A DNA stretch of 64,000 bases from Chitinophagaceae bacterium (GCA_016703625.1 JADJBP010000002.1:558001-622000), one strand, 5' to 3'. Positions 8,893 through 17,377 are shown, counted from the first letter of the stretch. Numbers and translations: made by a program. Notes: a model not told the origin generated them from the sequence alone.

Positions 8893-9870
8893 TCAATTGC
8901 TGTTAAGTTTTTGTTGTAATACATGGCAGGTATCTGCAATACTTTCCTCGATCTTCCGGTATGTAAAACCAGGTAAAAAACGGTTGAGTTTACGGTTATC
9001 GAAATGTACTTTTGCCATGGCCGTAGCTGCAGTCTCCCGCGTAACCAGGGGATCTTTACCGGTGAAATAACTTTTGATGGCCTCCAGCCGCCATACCATT
9101 TTTGCAATGCCCCGTGTTACTTTTTTATGGGGAGGTTTTTTCCCAAATGCCTTTGCAATTAAATTGAATACATCATCATAACTCCTGTTTTCGGCGCTTA
9201 TAATAAAACGCTCGGCAGTAACAGGGCTGTTCATTAACTGCATCATTGCTTTTACCACGTCACGCACATCAACAAAACCGGTGATGCCATCGGCATACCA
9301 TGGAAATTCATTGTATACATTCTTAAATATCTGTGATGATCCGCCGTTCCAGTCGCCGGGACCCAATATGATAACCGGGTTTACCATAACGGCATCCAGG
9401 CCTTCTCCAATACCGCGCCAGACCTGCATTTCGGCCAGGTACTTACTTTGCCCGTAGCTGCTGTTGCTGGTTTCTTCTGTCCAGTTCATGGTTTCATCAA
9501 CCATTTTATCTTCCCTTAATCTGCCGAGTGCAGCAACCGAACTAACATACAGCATTTTCTGAACGCCGGCATCCAGTGCAGCGTTTACCATATTGGCAGT
9601 TCCTTCAATATTTATTTTAAACATCTCCTGCCTGCGTTTTGGGTTAAACGTGATGATGGCAGCACAGTGATATACCTGCTGTACTCCCTGCATCGCTTCT
9701 TCCAGGCCAACCACATCTAAAATATCGCATTGAACCTGCTGAAGGTTTTCATCATTAAAATCTGCAAGCTGCGTTTTATGATAGATCGCTCTTACGGGTT
9801 TACCTGCAAGCAGCAGTTCGGTGATCAATGCTTTCCCCAGTAAACCCGCACCCCCGGTAACTAAGATCAT
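8893..9870 (-). CDS. NAD(P)-dependent epimerase/dehydratase family protein (extended SDR)
   Basis: The protein has 325 residues. The Rossmann nucleotide-binding motif is at the N-terminus (MILVTGGAGLLGKALITELL, TGGAGxxG), followed by the CDILD acidic turn and the YHCAAIITF strand. The catalytic pair is SSYGQSKYLAE, a Tyr-x-x-x-Lys at about residues 138-142. These are extended short-chain dehydrogenases acting on nucleotide sugars, dihydroflavonol-like compounds or sterols. The NPVIILGPGDW segment resembles the dihydroflavonol-reductase/3-beta-HSD subgroup. The substrate is not known. Confidence 0.85.
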   Translation of the reverse strand: MILVTGGAGLLGKALITELLLAGKPVRAIYHKTQLADFNDENLQQVQCDILDVVGLEEAMQGVQQVYHCAAIITFNPKRRQEMFKINIEGTANMVNAALDAGVQKMLYVSSVAALGRLREDKMVDETMNWTEETSNSSYGQSKYLAEMQVWRGIGEGLDAVMVNPVIILGPGDWNGGSSQIFKNVYNEFPWYADGITGFVDVRDVVKAMMQLMNSPVTAERFIISAENRSYDDVFNLIAKAFGKKPPHKKVTRGIAKMVWRLEAIKSYFTGKDPLVTRETAATAMAKVHFDNRKLNRFLPGFTYRKIEESIADTCHVLQQKLNSN

Positions 9871-10011
9871 AAATTAATGGTTAATTGGTTAGCGGATAAT
9901 TGATCATGTTTTAGAATTGAGTTTATACATTTTCTGCAAGTTCTTTAATATTAAAAACAAAGCAAATGATCCTTTTTGATCACTGAATGCTGATCGTTTT
10001 ATATGCCATTA

Positions 10012-10857
10012 TCAATTATAATCATAAAATCCTTTCTTCGTTTTTTTACCCAGTTCCCCCTTTGCCACTTTATCTATTTGCATGGGCGATGGTTTAAAAC
10101 GAACTGTTTGATCGCAGGCATCATACAATGATTGAGATACTGCCAGGTTAACATCATTACCGATCAGGTCCATCAGTTTAAATGGCCCCATCTTAAACCC
10201 TGATGCTTCCATGATCTCATCAACGCTTTCGATACCGGCAACCCCGGTTTCAACAAGCTTCATCGCTTCCAGGTAATAATGACGGGCCACCCTGTTTACT
10301 ATAAACCCGGGGGCATCTTTACACAGGACCGGTGTTTTTTTCATTTGTTCGCAAAGTGCGGTCACTGTTTGCACCACTTCATCCGATGTTTGGTCCCCCT
10401 GTATCACTTCCACCAGTTTCATCACGGTTGCCGGGTTAAAGAAGTGCATGCCCACTACTCTTTGGGGATGCCGCACGCCTGCCTGTATTCCGGAAACGGA
10501 TAATGAAGAGGTATTGGTTGCAAGGATCACTTCGGCGTGATTTAATTCGGCCAGCTGGTTAAAGATGGCAACTTTGGCTTCGGTTTTTTCTACAATGGCC
10601 TCGATGATGATATCTGCCAGGCAATCGTTGGTATCGGTAATAAACTGTACCCGCTGGAATATTGTTTCTTTTTCTGCTGCCGTAATTTTTTCCTTATCCA
10701 CTAAAAACTGCAGGCTTTTTTGAATAGAGATCCGGGCTTTTTCCAGCACGTCTTTATTGATATCAAATAACAGTGTATAGAACCCGTTTTGAGCGGCTGT
10801 TTGTGCAATACCGCTGCCCATGGTACCGGCCCCGATCACGCATATTCGTTGAATCAT
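10012..10857 (-). CDS. 3-hydroxyacyl-CoA (3-hydroxybutyryl-CoA) dehydrogenase
   Basis: The protein has 281 residues, the usual length of the stand-alone enzyme. The NAD-binding motif is ICVIGAGTMGSGIAQTAAQNG at the N-terminus. The signature region VVGMHFFNPATVMKLVEVI contains the catalytic His, and the C-terminal dimerisation domain shows DAPGFIVNRVARHYYLEAM. It oxidises 3-hydroxyacyl-CoA to 3-ketoacyl-CoA with NAD in fatty-acid or butyrate metabolism, in the cytoplasm. It is monocistronic in appearance and ends in KKGFYDYN, the normal ending for the family. Confidence 0.9.
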   Translation of the reverse strand: MIQRICVIGAGTMGSGIAQTAAQNGFYTLLFDINKDVLEKARISIQKSLQFLVDKEKITAAEKETIFQRVQFITDTNDCLADIIIEAIVEKTEAKVAIFNQLAELNHAEVILATNTSSLSVSGIQAGVRHPQRVVGMHFFNPATVMKLVEVIQGDQTSDEVVQTVTALCEQMKKTPVLCKDAPGFIVNRVARHYYLEAMKLVETGVAGIESVDEIMEASGFKMGPFKLMDLIGNDVNLAVSQSLYDACDQTVRFKPSPMQIDKVAKGELGKKTKKGFYDYN

Positions 10858-10929
10858 GAAAAGATAAATTCGTTTAGGATCCTGTAAAGATATTATTTAT
10901 CTGTTGTTTTATACAGAAGTATGGTATAC

Positions 10930-10969
10930 AAAAAAATGCATGGCTGTTCAGGTGTAAACAACCATGCAT
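10930..10969 (-). terminator. Rho-independent terminator of the OmpA gene
   Basis: Arms ATGCATGG and CCATGCAT, extended inward by TGTT/AACA, form a stem followed on the minus strand by TTTTTTTG. It lies about 23 bases after the stop of the OmpA-family gene. Confidence 0.85.
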
Positions 10970-10991
10970 TTCTGTTTATAATATCATTTAA

Positions 10992-11708
10992 TTACTGGCC
11001 CGCTTCTTTTTTAGCTTCGGCTTTCATTTTTTCATTTGCGGTTATGGCAAACTCCACTCGCCTGTTCTCGGCACGGCCTTCAAGCGTTGTATTCTCAGTT
11101 TTAGGCTGTGTTTCTCCATACCAGTTAATGGTAAGCCTTGATGAAGAGATGCCATCATTTTTTAAATAATTACCAACGGCAGTTGCCCTTCTTGCTGATA
11201 AGGCCAGGTTATAATCATCTGCTCCCTTATCATCTGTATGCCCTTCAACCAGTATATTTGTTTCGGGATATTCATTGAATATTTTAACCAGTTTGTTCAG
11301 GGCCAGCCTGGCATTTGGGGTGATCTCATCTTTATCAAAATCAAAATAAACACCCATTTTAGAACCATCGGGATTTTTTTCGCTGAAAGTAACAACGATA
11401 CCTTCCCCAACCCTTTGTACTTCGGCACCCGGAATTTCGTTTTTGATCTTTTCGGCCTGCTTATCCATTTTATTCCCGATAATGGCACCGGCAACACCAC
11501 CAATAACACCACCGATGACCGCACCTAAAACCGTATTGTTCTTGTTACCTACATTATTACCAATAACACCACCAATGACCGCTCCGCCAACCGTACCAAT
11601 GGCGCCACCCCTTTGTGCCTTGTTGGTTTTTTTTACTGTTTCACAACCAGATGCCATCAACATTACAACAGCCAACAGTAACCCGGCATTTCCAATTATC
11701 TTTTTCAT
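10992..11708 (-). CDS. OmpA-family lipoprotein with glycine-zipper domain
   Basis: The protein has 238 residues. A lipoprotein signal ends at MASGC (Cys about residue 22). Residues about 33-80 form a glycine zipper with GGAxxG repeats (GGAVIGGVIGNNVG and copies), a membrane-embedding element. Residues about 115-225 are an OmpA C-terminal peptidoglycan-binding domain, with YFDFDKDEI and the hallmark LVEGHTDDKGADDYNLALSARRA. It probably links the outer membrane to peptidoglycan. The upstream lipocalin gene is 24 bases away on the same strand, so the two are probably one operon ending at the terminator at 10930-10969. Confidence 0.9.
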   Translation of the reverse strand: MKKIIGNAGLLLAVVMLMASGCETVKKTNKAQRGGAIGTVGGAVIGGVIGNNVGNKNNTVLGAVIGGVIGGVAGAIIGNKMDKQAEKIKNEIPGAEVQRVGEGIVVTFSEKNPDGSKMGVYFDFDKDEITPNARLALNKLVKIFNEYPETNILVEGHTDDKGADDYNLALSARRATAVGNYLKNDGISSSRLTINWYGETQPKTENTTLEGRAENRRVEFAITANEKMKAEAKKEAGQ

Positions 11709-11732
11709 AAAACTTATTTTTAATTAATTAAA

Positions 11733-12221
11733 TTATTTCTTTACAAAATTGTAAATGACCGCACCGGCATGACCATCAAAAACAATATTCGATCTCAGTT
11801 TCATGATTGTTTTATCCAGCTCAGTTACCGTTAAGCGGTACCCGTCGCCATTATCCATTGCATTTTTTTTGTCATCCAGCCTTTTAAACTGGAATTCCTT
11901 TGCTGCATCTGCCGGCTCATAGATTGTCCAGCGTATCAAACGTTTTAAAGGAACACAATTGTTGCTCTTATCCACGATCGTGTAACTGCCCATGCCATTG
12001 TTATTGATAAAATTCCATTCGCTGCCGATAAAGCAGCTAAAATCCGCTTCATTGAAGATCCTGGTCTTCGTAACACCGGTTATTCCTTCGGTAGTGATGG
12101 TTTGCAATATCCAGTCGCCGTTGATCGTTTTTTGCATACTCCGGGATTCATTGGAAACAGAACATGCATTGAATAAAGCTACTGTTAACAGCAGTATCAA
12201 ACTGCTTTTTACATATTTCAT
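11733..12221 (-). CDS. Lipocalin-like lipoprotein
   Basis: The protein has 162 residues with a lipoprotein signal (VALFNAC, Cys about residue 20). After it comes INGDWILQTITTEG, the short N-terminal lipocalin motif (G-x-W), followed by alternating strands ending in a family-like IYNFVKK. Lipocalin-like lipoproteins of this size often precede OmpA-family lipoproteins in Bacteroidota; the pairing here supports a shared envelope role. The ligand is unknown. Confidence 0.75.
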   Translation of the reverse strand: MKYVKSSLILLLTVALFNACSVSNESRSMQKTINGDWILQTITTEGITGVTKTRIFNEADFSCFIGSEWNFINNNGMGSYTIVDKSNNCVPLKRLIRWTIYEPADAAKEFQFKRLDDKKNAMDNGDGYRLTVTELDKTIMKLRSNIVFDGHAGAVIYNFVKK

Positions 12222-12404
12222 TTTATTGGTATTAAATTATTTATAGAATTGCATCTAGCAGATCTGCTTACAGGTAGTTTGACAATTATAATGCCAAAAG
12301 GGTAATAAAAAGTTACATAATTATGTGTATACGGCCGGTGTTCACTTTCAGCGGCTGAAAAGCGGAAGGTGATCAAAAAAATTATACGGCTGCTGTGAAC
12401 TGCT

Positions 12405-13406
12405 TTAAAAAACGGTCATCGTTTTTTCGCTGAAAAGGCGCAGGTCTTTTATCTGGTATTTAAGCATGGTAATTCTTTCGATACCCATGCCAAAGGCAAA
12501 ACCGGTGTATTTATTACTGTCGATACCACAGTTGTTGAGCACATTGGGATGCACCATGCCGCATCCTAAAATTTCGACCCAGCCGGTTTTTTTACAAACA
12601 CTGCATCCCGATCCGCCACAGATGAGGCAGCTGATATCCATTTCTGCACTGGGTTCGGTAAAAGGAAAATAACTCGGCCTGAAACGCAGTTTAATATCCC
12701 TGCCAAACATTTCCTGCACAAAGAAATAGAGTGTTTGTTTGAGATCGGCAAAGGAAACATTTTCAGCAATGTACAGTCCTTCAACCTGGTGAAAAAAACA
12801 ATGCGCCCTTGCACTGATCGTTTCGTTCCTGTATACACGGCCAGGGCAAATGATGCGTATGGGCAATTGCCCTTTTTGCATTTCACGAACCTGTACACTG
12901 GAAGTGTGGGTACGTAAAAGCCAGTCGGGGTTTTGCGAGATATAGAATGTATCCTGCATATCCCGGGCAGGATGATTTTCGGGTAAGTTAAGCGCTGTGA
13001 AATTATGAAAGTCGTCTTCGATCTCGGGCCCTTCGGCCACGGCAAAGCCCAGCCGCTGAAATATGGAAATGATCTTATTTTTTACGAGGCTGATGGGATG
13101 GCGGCTTCCAAGGGGTAAGGCATCAGCAGGTAAACTAAGGTCAATTTCGCCGGCCGTTGACTGTTGACCGTTGTTTGTAGAGGATTTAAGCTCTTCGTAT
13201 TTTGCTTCAGTAAAAAGTTTAAACTCGTTCAAAAACTGGCCGGCCTCCTTTTTATTTTCTGCAGCCACATTTTTCATTTCTCCCATGATGGTTTTCACCA
13301 GGCCTTTTGAGCCAAGGAATTTGATGCGGAAGGTTTCAGCATCCCCATCACTAAAAGCAGCTATTTCGGCTTTCAGGTCCTGTATTTTTTGTAACAACTG
13401 TTCCAT
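12405..13406 (-). CDS. pheS: Phenylalanyl-tRNA synthetase alpha subunit
   Basis: The protein has 333 residues, the normal length. The N-terminal coiled coil covers about 1-85, followed by the class II catalytic core. Motif 2 is visible around GRVYRNETISARAHCFFHQVEG, and motif 3 is FAFGMGIERITMLKYQIKDLR. The RPSYFPFTEPSAEMDI segment is specific to PheS. It charges tRNA-Phe as an alpha2-beta2 complex with PheT. PheT is not in the window, so the two subunits are split, which is common in this phylum. A -7 box sits only four bases upstream of the ATG, so the mRNA may be leaderless. Confidence 0.97.
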   Translation of the reverse strand: MEQLLQKIQDLKAEIAAFSDGDAETFRIKFLGSKGLVKTIMGEMKNVAAENKKEAGQFLNEFKLFTEAKYEELKSSTNNGQQSTAGEIDLSLPADALPLGSRHPISLVKNKIISIFQRLGFAVAEGPEIEDDFHNFTALNLPENHPARDMQDTFYISQNPDWLLRTHTSSVQVREMQKGQLPIRIICPGRVYRNETISARAHCFFHQVEGLYIAENVSFADLKQTLYFFVQEMFGRDIKLRFRPSYFPFTEPSAEMDISCLICGGSGCSVCKKTGWVEILGCGMVHPNVLNNCGIDSNKYTGFAFGMGIERITMLKYQIKDLRLFSEKTMTVF

Positions 13407-13410
13407 GCGG

Positions 13411-13418
13411 CAAAGATA
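13411..13418 (-). promoter_or_regulatory. -7 box of pheS
   Basis: On the minus strand TATCTTTG matches TAnnTTTG exactly. Only four bases separate it from the pheS ATG, which would place the transcript start at or next to the start codon. No TTG is seen at -33. Confidence 0.5.
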
Positions 13419-13651
13419 AGGAACTTGTGTTTCCGGATTTAATTCCCCGTTTTAAAACCCCGGTTTGGCTTTATGCAATATTTAACATGGAATATTTTGA
13501 AACGGGTAATGGGCAACATTATCTTCATATCTCAAACCATTTATCACCACATTTATTTATCCCGACATTTATGGACCCCGACTCTGCCGATGCCTGCCAT
13601 CTGTACAGGCAAACTGAACAGGCTGCATCACAAATTTTAAAAACAACATTC

Positions 13652-14494
13652 ATGACCGTTGTTTTTACTACCTGCCAGCATTTTAAAAATGAAACAAGCT
13701 TTTCTGCAGTTTCAGTTAATTTTCAAAAACCGGTTACCACAGTAACAAAGCCGGTTGTACCCGATGCGCCAAAAAAGAAGAAGAAAACCATTTACCTTAC
13801 GTTTGACGACGGTCCCAATAAAGGCACCCAAAACCTGGTGCATATTGTAAAGGGGGAAGAAATACCCGTAACCGTGTTTATAGTGGGAGAACATGTTTAT
13901 GGCAGTAAGGCCCAACATGAGATTTTCGACAGCCTGGTAAACTGCATCTATGTTGAAATAGCCAATCACAGTTTTACACATGCTTTTAAAAATAAGTATC
14001 TCACTTTTTACCAGGTACCCGACAGTGTGGTAAATGATTTTAAACGTTGTGCAGACAGCCTTCAATTATCTTCCCGAATTGTACGAACGCCGGGACGAAA
14101 TATCTGGCGTACAAAAAACGTTAACAGTACCGATCTGAAAACTTCTGCTTGCGCAGCCGATTCCCTTTTTGCCAATAATTTCAATGTTGTTGGCTGGGAC
14201 CTGGAATGGCATTATAACAGTAACCTGGAACTAAAAAATACCAGTGATGATATGCTGATGCAGGTTGACAGTATGTTTGTGCATGCCAAAACAAAAACAT
14301 TGGATCACCTGGTATTACTGGCGCACGACCAGGTTTATGCCGATGCCGGGGATTCAACAGAACTGAGGCAATTCATAATAAAGCTGAAGGCCAAAAATGA
14401 ATATCATTTTGAAACGGTAAGCAATTACCCCGGCTTAAAAAAATTAACTAAACGCATTTTGATAAAATGTGTATTTTTAGAACTTAAATTTTAA
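13652..14494 (+). CDS. Polysaccharide deacetylase (NodB-homology) family protein
   Basis: The NodB domain begins with KTIYLTFDDGPNKGTQ, where the first Asp is the catalytic base and the second binds metal. The metal-binding histidines are in EIANHSFTHAF (H-x3-H). A later IVRTPGRNIWR corresponds to motif 3 (R-x-P-G/Y). Such enzymes remove acetyl groups from chitin, peptidoglycan or xylan. The start is uncertain: in-frame GTG (13427) and ATG (13487) codons exist, but the DNA before 13652 includes a repeat-like TGCCTGCC...CAGGCA palindrome and encodes nothing family-like. A hydrophobic segment ending in a Cys near the chosen start hints at a lipoprotein signal. The next gene starts 3 bases after its stop. 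Confidence 0.75.
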   Translation: MTVVFTTCQHFKNETSFSAVSVNFQKPVTTVTKPVVPDAPKKKKKTIYLTFDDGPNKGTQNLVHIVKGEEIPVTVFIVGEHVYGSKAQHEIFDSLVNCIYVEIANHSFTHAFKNKYLTFYQVPDSVVNDFKRCADSLQLSSRIVRTPGRNIWRTKNVNSTDLKTSACAADSLFANNFNVVGWDLEWHYNSNLELKNTSDDMLMQVDSMFVHAKTKTLDHLVLLAHDQVYADAGDSTELRQFIIKLKAKNEYHFETVSNYPGLKKLTKRILIKCVFLELKF

Positions 14495-14497
14495 TGT

Positions 14498-15286
14498 ATG
14501 GAATTATTTAAATCCGGCAATCCTGCTTTATCTGAAAAAAGATTTAAGGATACCGTACTCGACCAGGTGGTAACGCATGAAAATGCCATGACCATTAACG
14601 GTACCCTGCAAAAATTCGGTTTTTTGTTTTTAATGATGATGGGTACTGCATTTTATGCCTGGCAGGAAGTGATGGGTGGCGGCGGCAATGCACAAACCTT
14701 TATATATGTTGGCGCTTTTGGCGGTTTGGGTATAGCCCTGGTCCTGATGTTCAAAAAAGAATGGGCCCCGTTTTTGGCCCCTGCTTATGCATTGCTTGAA
14801 GGTTTATTCGTGGGTGCCATTTCTGCTTATTTCCATTATGCGTTTGCCGAACAGGCCCCGGGTATTGTACTGAATGCGGTAGGACTGACCTTTGGAACTG
14901 CCATCGGTATGTACCTTTTATATAGTTTTAAGATCATCAAGGCAACGGCAAAGTTCAGGGCGATCATTGTTACGGCAACTGCCGGCATTGCCATATTTTA
15001 CCTGATATCCATTGCCCTTCGTTTTTTTGGTTTTGATATCGCTTTTTTACATGAGGGCAGCGCCATGGGAATTGGCTTTTCGGTTTTTGTGGTGGCCCTG
15101 GCTGCGCTGAACCTGATACTGGATTTTGACATGATCGAAAAAGGTGCCGAACTGGGCGCTCCCAAATACATGGAATGGTATGGCGCTTTTGGTTTACTGG
15201 TTACCATTGTCTGGTTATACCTGGAAATTTTGAGGTTGTTATCCAAGATCAGCAAAAAAAAAATCAATAACTCCGGCAAAGATTAA
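14498..15286 (+). CDS. Bax inhibitor-1/YccA family membrane protein
   Basis: The protein has 262 residues with seven hydrophobic segments, starting after an N-terminal cytoplasmic stretch (MELFKSGNPALSEKRF). The family signature near the C-terminus includes LILDFDMIEKGAELGAPKYMEW, matching the conserved LDFxxIExG element with acidic residues linked to pH-sensitive calcium leak in the family. It is an inner-membrane protein. Its stop codon lies inside the left arm and loop of the terminator at 15269-15301. Confidence 0.9.
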   Translation: MELFKSGNPALSEKRFKDTVLDQVVTHENAMTINGTLQKFGFLFLMMMGTAFYAWQEVMGGGGNAQTFIYVGAFGGLGIALVLMFKKEWAPFLAPAYALLEGLFVGAISAYFHYAFAEQAPGIVLNAVGLTFGTAIGMYLLYSFKIIKATAKFRAIIVTATAGIAIFYLISIALRFFGFDIAFLHEGSAMGIGFSVFVVALAALNLILDFDMIEKGAELGAPKYMEWYGAFGLLVTIVWLYLEILRLLSKISKKKINNSGKD

Positions 15287-15301
15287 AACTTTGCCGGAGT
15301 T
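15269..15301. terminator. Bidirectional terminator between BI-1 gene and arsC
   Basis: A perfect 13-pair stem (AACTCCGGCAAAG / CTTTGCCGGAGTT) with a 7-base loop is flanked by TTTATAA on the plus strand and by a long T-run on the minus strand. It ends both convergent genes. Confidence 0.92.
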
Positions 15302-15694
15302 TTATAATTCTTTCAGTACTGCTTTTACTTTCTCCGCAACCAGGTCCCTTACTTCATTAAACGCTTCCCGATCCATATTTTTAGGATCAGGGATCTGCCA
15401 GTCGATAAATTTTTTGGCAGGCATCCAGGGACAGGCATCGCCGCAACCCATGGTTACCACTGCATCAAATGGCGCAAATCTTTTTACTTCGTCCAGGCTT
15501 TTACTGTCGTGCCTGCTTAGATCATAACCGAGTTCCTGCATAGCTGCAATGGCTTTGGGATTTACGACCCCGCTTGGTTTACTGCCGGCACTGTAGGCTT
15601 CCACTTCACCGGCACCAAACATTTTTGCAAAGGCCTGGCTCATCTGTGAGCGGTTGCTGTTCTCTATACAAACGAACAGTATTTTCTTATTCAT
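15302..15694 (-). CDS. arsC: Arsenate reductase, thioredoxin-coupled (low-molecular-weight phosphatase fold)
   Basis: The protein has 130 residues. The phosphatase loop C-x5-R is CIENSNRS at residues 9-16, with Cys9 as nucleophile and Arg15. The redox shuttle cysteines are Cys84 and Cys88 in MGCGDACPWMPAKKF, and the DWQIPDP motif carries the catalytic Asp. This matches ArsC of the Staphylococcus type, which reduces arsenate to arsenite and is regenerated by thioredoxin. It is the last gene of the ars cluster. A hairpin at 15763-15796 separates it from the small peptide gene, so it may have its own promoter or be read through. Confidence 0.92.
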   Translation of the reverse strand: MNKKILFVCIENSNRSQMSQAFAKMFGAGEVEAYSAGSKPSGVVNPKAIAAMQELGYDLSRHDSKSLDEVKRFAPFDAVVTMGCGDACPWMPAKKFIDWQIPDPKNMDREAFNEVRDLVAEKVKAVLKEL

Positions 15695-15762
15695 GCTATC
15701 ACTTTTTTACCTGCTTATAAAAATCTTTGTTGTACACGCTGTTTGGAAAAGGATTAGTAGAA

Positions 15763-15796
15763 AACTTTGCCAAAGTTCAGCACTTTGGCAAAGTTT
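15763..15796 (-). terminator. Terminator-like hairpin inside the ars cluster
   Basis: A perfect 13-pair stem (AACTTTGCCAAAG / CTTTGGCAAAGTT) with a 7-base loop is followed on the minus strand by a short T-run. It lies between the cysteine-rich peptide gene and arsC and could reduce arsC expression relative to arsM. Confidence 0.75.
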
Positions 15797-15801
15797 AATT
15801 G

Positions 15802-15885
15802 TCAGCAGCAACCCCAGTTGGTCATTTCGCTGCAACATCCGCTGTTTGTTGTGCAACAACCCGGATCTTTTTGATTTGTGTTCAT
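15802..15885 (-). CDS. 27-residue cysteine-rich peptide in the ars cluster
   Basis: An ATG at 15885 opens 27 codons ending in TGA. The peptide has three CC pairs (GCC, GCC and a terminal GCC) in a Thr/Asn/Gly-rich background. The bases before its ATG (ACAAAAGTAAAGCCATGAAC) resemble those before arsM (ACAAACAATAAAGCCATGAAC), which supports real translation and a shared origin. ArsM itself carries CC pairs near both ends. I infer a metalloid- or metal-binding peptide, perhaps an arsenite chaperone or buffer. It has no family name that I recognise. Confidence 0.6.
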   Translation of the reverse strand: MNTNQKDPGCCTTNSGCCSEMTNWGCC

Positions 15886-15953
15886 GGCTTTACTTTTGTC
15901 CCCATCCCCTAAGGCAGGACAGAGTGGTTATAAAAAAAATTTTGAATTATACT

Positions 15954-16811
15954 TTAACAGCACCCGCTTCCAGGTTCGCAGCAATTGCGGTCATCCTTTG
16001 CCGGCTTTTCGGCATACACGGTTATACTGGTTATTTTAGTTGAGCCTTTTTTATAAGCTGCAATTTCATCATCCGTTAAATAATTCTGTAAAATGGTTTC
16101 GGGGATGATGATCTCCTTTTCCTTTTGCAGGGTTATATTTTTAAACCCGGCTTCGGCAACCATTTCAAGGTATACTTCTTTTTGGATGGCACCTGAAACA
16201 CAGCCAGCATACAGTTCAGCAACTTCTTTCCATTTGGCAGGCAGGGCGCCTTCCAGTACAATATCTGAAATGGAAAAATGTGCACCGGGTTTCAATACCC
16301 GGAAAATCTCACTGATCACTTTGTGTTTGTTGGGCACTAAATTAAGTACACAGTTACTTACGATAACATCCGCGTAATTAGAGGTTACCGGCATATCATC
16401 AATATCGCCCAGCCTGAATTCCACATTATTAAAATTCAGTTTTTCAGCATTGGCCCTGGCTTTATTGATCATGGCTTCGGTAAAATCAATACCCAGCACC
16501 CTGCCGCTGTCACCCACGATCTTGCGGGCAATAAAAGCATCGTTGCCGGCACCGCTGCCCAGGTCAATTACCGTATCTCCTGCTTTGATTTTAGCAAATT
16601 CAGTTGGGAGTCCGCACCCTAAACCTAAATCAGCATCAGGATTATAACCTTCCATTTTGGTATAATCATCACTCATGATGTTATATACTTCATCTCCGCA
16701 ACACGAAGATGTGGCACCGCAGCAGGAGGTTGCATTTTGGGTGTGACTTTGTTCTGCAATGGCTGCGTACTTTTCTTTTACGATTTCTTTAATGGCTGTT
16801 TCGTTGTTCAT
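15954..16811 (-). CDS. arsM: Arsenite S-adenosylmethionine methyltransferase
   Basis: The protein has 285 residues. The SAM-binding motif is VIDLGSGAGNDAFIARKIVG (about 81-100). The cysteines that bind arsenite are seen as Cys66 (GLGCGLPTEFA), Cys154 (SNCVLNLVP) and Cys204 (YAGCVSGA). There are extra CC motifs near the N-terminus (residues 30-31 and 37-38) and at the C-terminus (NCC and GCC). ArsM methylates arsenite to mono-, di- and trimethyl forms in the cytoplasm. The gene is downstream of arsR on the same strand, 125 bases away. No Acr3 or ArsB pump gene is in the window, so methylation may be the main detoxification route seen here. Confidence 0.95.
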   Translation of the reverse strand: MNNETAIKEIVKEKYAAIAEQSHTQNATSCCGATSSCCGDEVYNIMSDDYTKMEGYNPDADLGLGCGLPTEFAKIKAGDTVIDLGSGAGNDAFIARKIVGDSGRVLGIDFTEAMINKARANAEKLNFNNVEFRLGDIDDMPVTSNYADVIVSNCVLNLVPNKHKVISEIFRVLKPGAHFSISDIVLEGALPAKWKEVAELYAGCVSGAIQKEVYLEMVAEAGFKNITLQKEKEIIIPETILQNYLTDDEIAAYKKGSTKITSITVYAEKPAKDDRNCCEPGSGCC

Positions 16812-16936
16812 GGCTTTATTGTTTGTTCCCTGGTATTTTTTACCGGGAGGTTAATAATTATTTTTCATTCTACTACCTGTTGTCCCTACGGGGTGAAACT
16901 TATTACTTTAATAAAATCAACATAATTTTACTCATC

Positions 16937-17272
16937 TCAGCAGCATGCTTTTTCATTTTGCAATTTCATTTTATTAAATAAAAAACTGAATTCACCCATG
17001 AATTTTTCAAAGGCTTTCCAGTTAATACAGTAGCAGCTTCGTGGCCCGTCAATACTTCCGTCGATCAGGCCGGCGATCTTTAATTCCTTTAAATGCTGCG
17101 AAACTGTAGATTGCGACAGCGGCAACTCATCAACGATCTGGCCGCAGATACATTCATTCTTCTGTGCCAGCAATTTTAAAATGGCAATACGGGCTGGATG
17201 GGCCAGTGCTTTGGCAAATGCTGCCAGGTCCTGCTCTTTTTGGGTAAACTCTTCTTTTTTGTGGATAGCCAT
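16937..17272 (-). CDS. arsR: ArsR/SmtB family metalloregulator
   Basis: The start is placed at the ATG at 17272, giving 111 residues. A winged helix covers most of the protein ([16 protein letters not shown], then [21 protein letters not shown] as the recognition helix region). Candidate arsenite ligands are the two cysteines of ECICGQIV, Cys in SCYCIN and the terminal CC. ArsR represses its operon and lets go on binding arsenite. An inverted repeat overlapping the -7 box upstream is the likely operator. It is divergent from the broken hydrolase gene at 17378. Confidence 0.92.
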   Translation of the reverse strand: MAIHKKEEFTQKEQDLAAFAKALAHPARIAILKLLAQKNECICGQIVDELPLSQSTVSQHLKELKIAGLIDGSIDGPRSCYCINWKAFEKFMGEFSFLFNKMKLQNEKACC

Positions 17273-17281
17273 AATTGTAAT

Positions 17282-17322
17282 CTTATATCGCAAATATACG
17301 ATAAACGATATAAGACCACCAA
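17282..17322 (-). promoter_or_regulatory. arsR promoter with overlapping ArsR operator
   Basis: The -7 box is TATATTTG on the minus strand (17291-17298) with TTG at 17320-17322, 21 bases further upstream. A perfect 9-base inverted repeat, CTTATATCG (17282-17290) and CGATATAAG (17306-17314), spans the -7 box. Binding there would block the polymerase. Confidence 0.8.
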
Positions 17323-17377
17323 ATTTCTGATAAACTATTTTAAAAAAAGAGTACTTTAACGGTCTTAATCAACTAAC

